Positions 8,816-18,017 of a stretch of 38,853 nt of DNA are shown here, piece by piece. Under the pieces are notes generated by a model. That model had not been told where the DNA came from and ran no database searches. It saw only the letters and a program-made list of their open reading frames with translations. Source of the stretch: a bacterium (GTDB lineage: Bacteria > Planctomycetota > UBA8108 > UBA1146); NCBI GenBank assembly GCA_029976805.1, contig JAPOLY010000018.1, positions 1-38,853 of the forward strand, given 5' to 3'. Position 1 is the stretch's first letter. Each line of letters opens with the position of its first letter. The translations under genes were made by a program, and so were the position numbers.

Positions 8816-9406
8816 ATGACGCCTTCCACTTCCACTAACGATGGCTCCCAGTCCAACGACTCCGATCGTCTCGACAAGATCGGTGGTCTCGCTTCCACCG
8901 CTTGCGCCATCCATTGCCTGATTGCCCCGGTACTTTTTCTGACTCTCCCCGCCTTTGCGGAGATCTGGGCCCACCCCGCTTCCCACGCTCTCATGGCGAT
9001 TTGGGTGGTTCCCATGGCGCTGACCGTGGTGATCCATGGATATCGCAAACATCGTCAGAAGTGGGTATCCGCTGCGGCCCTGGTAGGGATTGCCTGCATC
9101 CTGACAGGAAGCGCCCTGCCTTATCTTCCTGCCGGCAGCGACACGCTCACGGTTGATTCACTCGATGCTGATTCTCTCGATGCTAATTCACTCGATGCCG
9201 TGGCGATGACAACGGAAGAATCCTGTGACTGCTGCCCCTCTCTGGTCACCGATCAATCGGGAGATATGAGTCTGCACTGGCCACCGGCTGGTATCGCCAC
9301 CGTCATGGGTAGCGGCTTTCTGATTGTGGCTCACTGGGGTAATCGGCGCTGCGGCCGCCGCTGTTGCGAAAGTGAAACCGGGACCTGCCAAAACAGGGTT
9401 TCGTGA
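8816..9406 (+). CDS. MerC-domain integral membrane protein
   Basis: The 196-residue membrane protein has the MerC hallmark CAIHC (30-34) in the first membrane segment and further segments at about 55-75, 83-104 and 157-174. A cysteine cluster ESCDCC lies at 135-140, and the C-terminus is Cys/Arg-rich (C179, C183, C184, C191). MerC proteins move mercuric ion inward; chromosomal homologues without mer genes are thought to handle other metals. No merR, merA or merP is present. Residues 114-128 are a triple DSLDA/N repeat, acidic and outside the usual family core. ATG 8816 follows AGGA by five bases and lies two bases after the regulator's stop; a TTG at 8795 is an alternative. Confidence 0.82.
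   Translation: MTPSTSTNDGSQSNDSDRLDKIGGLASTACAIHCLIAPVLFLTLPAFAEIWAHPASHALMAIWVVPMALTVVIHGYRKHRQKWVSAAALVGIACILTGSALPYLPAGSDTLTVDSLDADSLDANSLDAVAMTTEESCDCCPSLVTDQSGDMSLHWPPAGIATVMGSGFLIVAHWGNRRCGRRCCESETGTCQNRVS
9155..9199 (+). repeat. Three tandem 15-bp repeats inside the MerC gene
   Basis: Copies at 9155-9169, 9170-9184 and 9185-9199 share the pattern GATTCACTCGATGCT with one to two changes each, and encode DSLDA, DSLDA, NSLDA. The unit is in frame, so copy-number change would lengthen or shorten an acidic loop before the CDCC cluster without breaking the gene. Confidence 0.9.
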
Positions 9407-9559
9407 TCGCTTTCCACATCCGTGGACGAAGAAATCCTCATTTTCTGTGTAAAAATCCCTGATCAGCCATCGACGATGTGAAGCCCCCGCGGGGTGAACA
9501 GACGGCGTCGACAGGTTGGCGGAATAAATGGCCTGGTAAAACAGAATGGTCAGGCGAAA

Positions 9560-9576
9560 CGGGCTTCAGCAACCCG
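9560..9576 (-). terminator. Possible terminator of tRNA-Ser
   Basis: About 40 bp downstream of the tRNA 3' end, the minus strand can form a six-pair stem CGGGTT/AGCCCG-like (one G-U) followed by TTTCG. The T tract is short, so termination is uncertain. Confidence 0.25.
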
Positions 9577-9614
9577 GAACGCTTGAGAAAGGCCTGTTGA
9601 CGGAACTCAGGGAT

Positions 9615-9706
<92 letters not shown>

Positions 9707-10047
9707 GCACTCGATCAGCTGAAATGACGGGAAGACCCCCTCCTGAATCCCTTCGAACCCCAACATGTGGGGCCGCCAGCGACTCAGGAGTACCACTCCT
9801 GATCGTTTGCCAGGCAAGATTCACAGGGTGTCGTCGTCAACTCTCATGATGAGTGGCCCTGATCGTGTCTATTGCGATACAGAGCGTTTTGTACATGACA
9901 GAAAAGGTATGTTACTCAACGTCTACGCTGTTCACAAGTAAACCTCTCTTGAGAGGTCCTTGCATCCGGCACTTCCGGTTCGGTACTCTCCATGTCGCTC
10001 TCCAGTTGAACCCCAAATAATTCCCGATCTGGAATGAAGGAAATTCG
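9707..10047. promoter_or_regulatory. tRNA-Ser/dnaA divergent control region with three dyads
   Basis: This 341-bp gap has no credible gene. It holds three short perfect dyads: CCCCA/TGGGG around ACATG (9758-9772), TCAGGAGT/ACTCCTGA around ACC (9784-9802) and ACCTCTC/GAGAGGT around TT (9942-9957). I see no consensus DnaA box here and no convincing -35/-10 pair, although promoters for both tRNA-Ser and dnaA must lie within it. The dnaA ribosome site AAGGAAA is at its end. Confidence 0.5.
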
Positions 10048-11397
10048 ATGGTTTCTCCCGCCGCCAACAAGTCGTACGAGGTTCAATTCCTCGACCTGTT
10101 GAAGCGGGAAATCCCTGAGGCGGAACAATCGGTCTGGCTGGAAGGGGTGCACCTGGAATCCACCGGGGAGCATGTCCACGTCATCGCCCCCAGCGAACCG
10201 CAAATGGAAGTCCTGCGCAGCCGTTGGGAAACTTCCATACGCTCGATCCTTGAGGGAATTCTCCCGGGGAAAGAGATCGGGTTCGCCTGTCGGAAAGAGA
10301 CTCTCCCACCTTCAGAAACACCGGGGATGGCAGTCCGAAAATCGATGTCAAAAGCGGCTGTCACAATAGCCCAGGCAGAGGGAGTCCAACTCCGTTCCGG
10401 ATTCACCTTTGACACCTTCACTTCGGGCCCTTCGAACCATCTCGCACAGGCTGCTGCGTTGGCTGTGGCAGAAAACCCGGGGCAAGCCTACAACCCCTAC
10501 TTCATTCATGGTTCGGTCGGACTTGGGAAAACCCATCTCCTTCATGCCATTGGCCATCAGCTTTTGGATCAGGGGTTCCGAAACATTATCGTGACCTCCT
10601 GTGCCTCGTTCACCAATGAATTCATCGCCGCGTTGACCGCCCAGAAGATTGACCAGTTCCGCCAGCGTTGCCGCAATGCGGATGCCCTGCTGATCGACGA
10701 TGTGCAGTTTTTATCTGAGAAAGAGCGCACCCAGGAAGAATTCTTCCACACCTTCAACGATATCTATAACCGTGAAAAACAGATCGTTTTAACTTCCGAT
10801 GCTCCACCCAAAGACATTCAGGGAATCTCTGATCGCCTGCGATCCCGCTTCAGGCTTGGGTTAGTGGTACAGCTGGAAACACCTGATCTTGAAACACGAG
10901 TTTCGATCCTGGAACAAAAGCTGCAACAACGGGAGCTGATGTTGGAAGCGGATGTGGTGGAGCAGATTGCCAGTCGCATCAAAGACAATGTTCGCGAGCT
11001 TGAGGGTGCGGTTTTGCGTATCGAAAGCATGGTTCGTCATGAGGGAATCGAAGCGAACCCCGAGAATGTACAAATGGCATTGAATGAAATTTTTGGTCAG
11101 GAAAATCGGCGAATTGATCTGGGCACTATTGAGAAAAAAGTTTGTGAATATTACTCGGTCACCACGGAGCAACTTCGCTCTTCGCGCAGAACCCGCTCTA
11201 TCGTTCTCCCGCGTCAGGTATCGATGTATCTGTGTCGTCGGTTGACAGATTGCTCGCTGGGAGAGATTGGCCACCACTTCGGAGGCCGTGACCACACCAC
11301 CGTCATGCACTCTATCGAAAAGATCCGGGGAGCCCTTCCCTCGGAATCAACTTTACGACGTGACCTGGAATCTCTGGAGAGCTCCCTCCTCGGGTGA
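10048..11397 (+). CDS. dnaA: Chromosomal replication initiator DnaA
   Basis: The 449-residue initiator binds DnaA boxes, melts oriC and loads the helicase. Domain I (about 1-85) is divergent, domain II is short, and the AAA+ domain (about 118-330) has Walker A GSVGLGKT (155-162; the second position is Ser where Gly is usual) and Walker B LLIDDVQ (214-220). The Arg-rich sensor segment DRLRSRFRLGLVV is present. Domain IV ends with the DNA-binding signature GGRDHTTVMHSIEKI. The ATG follows AAGGAAA. It is first in the replication block; probable oriC lies directly downstream, where DnaA boxes could also serve autoregulation. Confidence 0.98.
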   Translation: MVSPAANKSYEVQFLDLLKREIPEAEQSVWLEGVHLESTGEHVHVIAPSEPQMEVLRSRWETSIRSILEGILPGKEIGFACRKETLPPSETPGMAVRKSMSKAAVTIAQAEGVQLRSGFTFDTFTSGPSNHLAQAAALAVAENPGQAYNPYFIHGSVGLGKTHLLHAIGHQLLDQGFRNIIVTSCASFTNEFIAALTAQKIDQFRQRCRNADALLIDDVQFLSEKERTQEEFFHTFNDIYNREKQIVLTSDAPPKDIQGISDRLRSRFRLGLVVQLETPDLETRVSILEQKLQQRELMLEADVVEQIASRIKDNVRELEGAVLRIESMVRHEGIEANPENVQMALNEIFGQENRRIDLGTIEKKVCEYYSVTTEQLRSSRRTRSIVLPRQVSMYLCRRLTDCSLGEIGHHFGGRDHTTVMHSIEKIRGALPSESTLRRDLESLESSLLG

Positions 11398-11538
11398 CAC
11401 CTGGTGCTGTTTCCCTGCGGTATCGTCCGATCGCTGCAGTAGCGTCTTCATGCCCCCAAACTCTCCTTCAGCTTCTTCACTTTCGAAAAGCGATGCTCGC
11501 TGAAAATCACAACTCTCCCCTGATCATTGAAAGCAACC

Positions 11539-11547
11539 TGTGGAAAA
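11539..11547 (-). promoter_or_regulatory. DnaA box, one mismatch
   Basis: Minus strand TTTTCCACA differs from the consensus TTATCCACA at one position. Confidence 0.6.
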
Positions 11548-11674
11548 CCCGATCACAAATGGAGGAGGAGATCATCGACAACAGGGGAAGAAATTCAGGG
11601 ATCGCTGCCCTGGAAATCAGGGGATGTGGATTTCCTGCCCGAGGCTTTCTCTCTCCACACCGGAAAAAAACCTC

Positions 11675-11683
11675 TTTTCCACA
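11675..11683 (+). promoter_or_regulatory. DnaA box, one mismatch
   Basis: Plus strand TTTTCCACA, same variant as the box at 11539-11547 but in opposite orientation. Confidence 0.6.
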
Positions 11684-11749
11684 ACGAGGAGAGACCACTG
11701 AACAATTTAAGTATCTGTAAATAAAGGGTTTACAAACAACCCAACAGAG

Positions 11750-11758
11750 TTATCCACA
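11750..11758 (+). promoter_or_regulatory. Consensus DnaA box
   Basis: An exact TTATCCACA, about 30 bp before the AT-rich stretch. Confidence 0.8.
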
Positions 11759-12116
11759 CTTGCGAAGAGCCAGATGAGCTAGACCAAGAAATTTTCTATC
11801 AATTGTAATTAATTATTCTCCTGGAGGGCCGGTTTTTTGTTTTTCAACAGGCTTTCTAAGTTGTTTGCTTACAGGGGTTTATACAGACCCAATTCTGGGT
11901 GTATCTGATTGCCTGCAGGTCTTGGCTGACCTAGAATACTCCATGTCTGCGAGGAGGCACGTAGACAGGCCTGGATTGTTTTCTTTTAAATCCTGCGACC
12001 CTGTTCTCGTACGTCGGCCTCCAAAGGCTCTTAAAGGGGTTTCCTGTCTTCAGAAGCGATTTGTTTCAGAAAAGAACCCCATTTGTATCAAACAAAGCAG
12101 TGAGGAAGAGGCAAGC

Positions 12117-13262
12117 ATGAAGTTTCAGTGCCACACCCGTGATTTTCTGGAGGCCGTGGGTCTTGTTTCAGGAGTTGTTCCTGCCAACCCCACGCGCCCG
12201 GTATTGCAGTCTGCTCTTCTGATTGCTGATCAAAAAGGGCTGCAGGTTGTCGGAACCGATCTGGAAGTGGGTCTTCAGGCGCAAGTCGATGAAGTCATGG
12301 TTGAGAAAGAAGGATCATGCCTGGTTCCTTGCGCACGACTCGTCAAGATTCTTCGCGAGCTTCAGGGTTCTGATCTTTGTGTTGAGCAGGATGAGACGGG
12401 TCAGATCTGTATCGATTCCGGCAGTGCCAACTTCAAGATTCCTGCAGGTCCTGTCGACGAGTATCCCACTGTCAGTTTTTCCAATGAAGGTCCCGCATTC
12501 CAGGTCAACCGTGAAGACCTGATTCGCAACTTCCAGAGAGTCAGTGTGGCTTCCGCAAAAGATGCCACCCGCTTCAACATGCACAGTGTCTTGTTGGAGG
12601 GAAAAGGTGAAGAGCTGCGCATCGTCGGAACCGATGGAAAAAGGATGGCGATGAGCGCCATGCCCGCAGCGGCCGGCAATGATTCAGGGATGCCGGAAGG
12701 GCAGTTCATCGTTCCCCTGAAGGCGGTCGACCTGCTTTCCAGAATTCTGACTTCAGAAGATGAAGAGAATGTCACACTTCGTCTGGATGCCAATGAAGCG
12801 ACCTATATCTCCGATACCGTTTGTCTTTCCTGTCGTCTGGTCGAGGGTCGATTCCCTGAGTACGAGAGGGCGATCCCTCAGGACCTGGAAAATGTCTACC
12901 GCATCAACAGTGAAGAATTGTTGGTTGCTCTCAAGCAGTGCGCCTTGATGACCACCAAAGAACGCAACTCTGTGCGTTTCTCTTTTGGTGAGACAGAAGC
13001 TACCCTCTTTGGACACGCCAGCAATGTGGGTGAATCCAGGATTCAGTTCCCTGTGGAGAAGGTTTCCGGGGAAGAGGGTGATTTTGCCGTCCACTTCAAT
13101 CCTGTTTATCTGATTGATCTGCTGCGTGTCATCGATTCGAAGCAGGTCGAATGCGGGTTCCGCGACGGCAAAACTGCTGGACTCTTCAGTATCCCTGATC
13201 ACCCGGAGGCTTATCGCCACATCGTCATGCCTCTTGTGATCAACGAGATGCAGGAAGCTTGA
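12117..13262 (+). CDS. dnaN: DNA polymerase III beta subunit (sliding clamp)
   Basis: The 381-residue clamp encircles DNA and tethers the replicative polymerase. The N-terminus MKFQCHTRDFLEAVGLVSGVVPANPTRP is typical, the three-domain length fits the family (about 365-380), and the C-terminal segment ends HIVMPLVI as expected for the peptide-binding pocket strand. The start is ATG 12117 after GAGGAAGAGG; the frame is open back to 11865, but those 84 codons are atypical and lie in the origin region. The stop overlaps the dciA start (TTGA), so the two are coupled. Confidence 0.96.
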   Translation: MKFQCHTRDFLEAVGLVSGVVPANPTRPVLQSALLIADQKGLQVVGTDLEVGLQAQVDEVMVEKEGSCLVPCARLVKILRELQGSDLCVEQDETGQICIDSGSANFKIPAGPVDEYPTVSFSNEGPAFQVNREDLIRNFQRVSVASAKDATRFNMHSVLLEGKGEELRIVGTDGKRMAMSAMPAAAGNDSGMPEGQFIVPLKAVDLLSRILTSEDEENVTLRLDANEATYISDTVCLSCRLVEGRFPEYERAIPQDLENVYRINSEELLVALKQCALMTTKERNSVRFSFGETEATLFGHASNVGESRIQFPVEKVSGEEGDFAVHFNPVYLIDLLRVIDSKQVECGFRDGKTAGLFSIPDHPEAYRHIVMPLVINEMQEA

Positions 13263-13651
13263 CCAACCCAGCTGACGAGAAAGTCAGTTACCTCGAATTG
13301 GAATTAGAAAAAAAACGTATCGCCAGGGAGCAGGCCAGCCTCCGCCCCCTGTCCGGTGCCATTGAGAAATTGATCAAACGGTTGGTTCCGACACACAGTC
13401 GGGATGCCGTCGATGGTCTTCAGAGCGTGAGAAAACTCTGGGCGGAAGTGGTAGGCAAGGGAATAGCCAAGCACACCCTTCCCGTTCGCTGGAAAGAGGG
13501 GAAGTTGACGGTCAATGTCGACTCCACCCCTCTTGCAACAGAACTGAAGACTTTTGCTGAAAGGACCATTATCGAGAATCTCCGAAAAGAGGGTCTCGAG
13601 GAGATTCATTCGATTCATTTCCAGAATGGTCCAAGTGATCTCAACCAGTGA
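13259..13651 (+). CDS. dciA: DciA-like protein (DUF721)
   Basis: The 130-residue protein has the DUF721 core: a helical N-terminal part (about 25-55) leading into VRKLWAEVVGKGIAKHTLPVRWKEGKLTVNV and a C-terminal strand-helix (LATELKTFAERTIIENL). DciA is the ancestral bacterial factor that helps load the DnaB helicase in species lacking DnaC or DnaI. The start is TTG overlapping the dnaN stop; no other in-frame start precedes the conserved core. It occupies the position where recF-DUF721 is often found, but recF is missing. It is followed after 46 bp by gyrB. Confidence 0.85.
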   Translation: MTNPADEKVSYLELELEKKRIAREQASLRPLSGAIEKLIKRLVPTHSRDAVDGLQSVRKLWAEVVGKGIAKHTLPVRWKEGKLTVNVDSTPLATELKTFAERTIIENLRKEGLEEIHSIHFQNGPSDLNQ

Positions 13652-13682
13652 ACTCAAATAATGAAGCGAAACTTCCCCATGA

Positions 13683-16127
<2,445 letters not shown>

Positions 16128-16137
16128 GAGCACTGGA

Positions 16138-16977
16138 ATGGCACGTCTTCGTCTTGATCAACTGCTGCGTTGGAAAGCCAAGGGTACCCCATGGGTGTGC
16201 CTGACAGCTTACGATGCCCCCACCGCCAGGATCCTGGAGGGTGCGGGGGTGCCGATGATTCTCGTTGGCGACTCGGTGGGCAATGTGGTTCTTGGTCACG
16301 ACAGCACGGTGCCGGTGACTCTTGAGGACATGATTCATCACAGTGCGGCTGTCCGTCGTGGTGCCGCAGAAACCTTTGTGGTGACAGACATGCCCTTTTT
16401 GACGGCACAGATCAACGATGACGAAGCGATCCGAAATGCGGGACGTCTCGTTCAACAGGGTGGTGCCGACGCCGTCAAGATCGAGGGTGGTGGCTGTCGT
16501 GCGGAAACGGTTCGCAGAATTGCGGAAGCAGGGATACCGGTGATGGGTCATCTGGGTCTCACTCCACAGAACGCGACCCAGCTCGGCGGGTATCGGGTTC
16601 AAGGGAACTCCCCCGAGTCTGCACAGCAGATTCTGGATGATGCCCACGCACTGGAGAAGGCGGGTGCTTTCGCAGTGGTTCTCGAGTGCGTCCCTTCATC
16701 TCTGGCAGAAAAGGTCAGTGCCGGTTTGAAGATTCCAGTGATCGGCATCGGTGCAGGTCGCAACGTTGATGCACAGGTACTCGTGTTCCATGACCTGGTG
16801 GGTCTCTCGGGAGAGTTCAAGCCCCGATTTGTGCGACGATACGCCCAGGGTGAACAGGTATTCCAGTCAGCGGTGAAATCTTTCATCGACGATGTCTCTT
16901 CGGGAAGTTTTCCTGCGGACAGTGAAACCTTTCTCGACCGCGATGGGGAAAACTCTGAAATGACCCCGGAGGTTTGA
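16138..16977 (+). CDS. panB: 3-methyl-2-oxobutanoate hydroxymethyltransferase (PanB)
   Basis: This 279-residue enzyme makes ketopantoate from 2-oxoisovalerate and methylene-THF, the first step of pantothenate (coenzyme A) synthesis. Family motifs seen are CLTAYDAPTARI, VGDSVGNVVLGHDSTVPVTL, TDMPF, KIEGG and PVMGHLGLTPQ. D45, D84 and E116 fit the magnesium ligands and E183 the catalytic acid. The ATG 16138 has TAGGAG seven bases upstream, this motif being formed by the end of gyrB; upstream in-frame codons overlap gyrB and are rejected. It is followed at once by panE, so two consecutive pathway steps are co-expressed between the gyrase genes. Confidence 0.96.
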   Translation: MARLRLDQLLRWKAKGTPWVCLTAYDAPTARILEGAGVPMILVGDSVGNVVLGHDSTVPVTLEDMIHHSAAVRRGAAETFVVTDMPFLTAQINDDEAIRNAGRLVQQGGADAVKIEGGGCRAETVRRIAEAGIPVMGHLGLTPQNATQLGGYRVQGNSPESAQQILDDAHALEKAGAFAVVLECVPSSLAEKVSAGLKIPVIGIGAGRNVDAQVLVFHDLVGLSGEFKPRFVRRYAQGEQVFQSAVKSFIDDVSSGSFPADSETFLDRDGENSEMTPEV

Positions 16978-16985
16978 GCGAGATC

Positions 16986-17975
16986 ATGGATTCGACACGC
17001 CCTCTTCCCACTGATTCTCTGGTACTCGAAGGCCCTGTGGGGGTCGTCGGTGCAGGCTCTGTCGGTGGGTGGTTGGCGGCGCAAATGCAGAAGGCCGGTT
17101 GGCCTGTCACGCTTTTGCGAAAACCGGGCGGGGTTGAACCCGTGGAAGAGACTTCAAAAAAGATTCACGTCCACGGGGGGGCCGCCGGAGATTTCTCCGC
17201 AGAGGTTCCCAGTGTGGAAACTGATCAGGCTGGCCCCGCTTTCCGCTGGCTTTTCATCACCGTTAAAGCGGGTGATTTGCAGACGGTGGCAAAGCAGATC
17301 CAGGGCCGTATCGATGCGAAGACAACACTGGTCTTTCCGGGGAACGGTCTCGATTTGTGGTCCCACTTTGAAGGGTGTGGCACAGATCGGTTTCTGATAG
17401 CGGCAACGACTTACGGTTTGTACCGGGAAAACTCCGGTGAAATCAGCGTTCGCGGAGCCGGTGGCGAGATCACCGTAGCTCCCGTTGGGAGATTTGAGGA
17501 ACGTTTGCTTCTGGCAAATCAACTGACCAATGCCATCGCTTCTCTGGGGTTGACTGTGTTGACCGCTGACGAAGGCTCTGAAGTGATTTGGAAGAAGAGC
17601 ATTCTCAGTGCGGGCCTCAATCCTGTGTGTGCCCTGCTTGGAATTGAAAACGGACAACTCCCTGGCAGTGCAGGGTTTTCGTTGGCTAACACTGCCAGCG
17701 AAGAGGCTCTCAGTGTAGCCATTGCCGAAGGATTTGATCTTCCACAGATGAAGGTCGATCAGGCACTTGTTGAACTTTGTGAAAAGACGGCAACCAACCG
17801 CTGTTCCATGTTGCAGGATCTCGATTCCGGCGTGGACACAGAGGTGAACGCGATCAATGGAGCTATCGTCCGCAGAGGGCAGGAATTGAAGATACCCACT
17901 CCTGCCAATCGGCTGCTCCTTGAATTGGTTTCGGGGTTAACCACAAAAACTCCGTTGAAAATGACAGTGAACTAA
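16986..17975 (+). CDS. panE: 2-dehydropantoate 2-reductase (ketopantoate reductase)
   Basis: The 329-residue NADPH-dependent enzyme reduces ketopantoate to pantoate. The N-terminal Rossmann motif is VGVVGAGSVGG (about 18-28). The C-terminal helical domain has IWKKSILSAGLNPVCALLGIENGQL, holding the lysine expected at the active site, and DLDSGVDTEVNAINGAIV near the end, typical of ApbA/PanE proteins. Two starts are possible: TTG 16974, overlapping the panB stop (TTGA) but only one base from GGAGG, and ATG 16986, thirteen bases from it. I favour the ATG slightly. It completes the PanB-PanE pair; panC is not in the window. Confidence 0.92.
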   Translation: MDSTRPLPTDSLVLEGPVGVVGAGSVGGWLAAQMQKAGWPVTLLRKPGGVEPVEETSKKIHVHGGAAGDFSAEVPSVETDQAGPAFRWLFITVKAGDLQTVAKQIQGRIDAKTTLVFPGNGLDLWSHFEGCGTDRFLIAATTYGLYRENSGEISVRGAGGEITVAPVGRFEERLLLANQLTNAIASLGLTVLTADEGSEVIWKKSILSAGLNPVCALLGIENGQLPGSAGFSLANTASEEALSVAIAEGFDLPQMKVDQALVELCEKTATNRCSMLQDLDSGVDTEVNAINGAIVRRGQELKIPTPANRLLLELVSGLTTKTPLKMTVN

Positions 17976-18017
17976 CCTCCGGAGCCCTGAGCTCTGGCAG
18001 ACATGGAGAACGAATCG

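Larger units (their letters stand above)
11398..12116. other. oriC: Probable replication origin region (oriC), dnaA-dnaN gap
   Basis: This 719-bp stretch has no credible gene. It contains one consensus DnaA box TTATCCACA (11750-11758), two one-mismatch boxes TTTTCCACA (11539-11547 minus strand, 11675-11683 plus strand) and weaker forms at 11625-11633 (minus) and 11651-11659. An AT-rich stretch at about 11788-11820 lies 30 bp after the consensus box and suits a duplex-unwinding element. The remainder (11821-12116) is the dnaN leader, with a hairpin at 11944-11967 whose loop displays AGGAGG. An open frame running into dnaN from 11865 is not coding in my view. Confidence 0.72.

Noticed and set aside
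11865-12116. In-frame 84-codon N-terminal extension of dnaN
   Set aside because: It has no resemblance to clamp N-termini, lies in the origin region, and the ATG at 12117 has a strong ribosome site and the typical MKFQC start.
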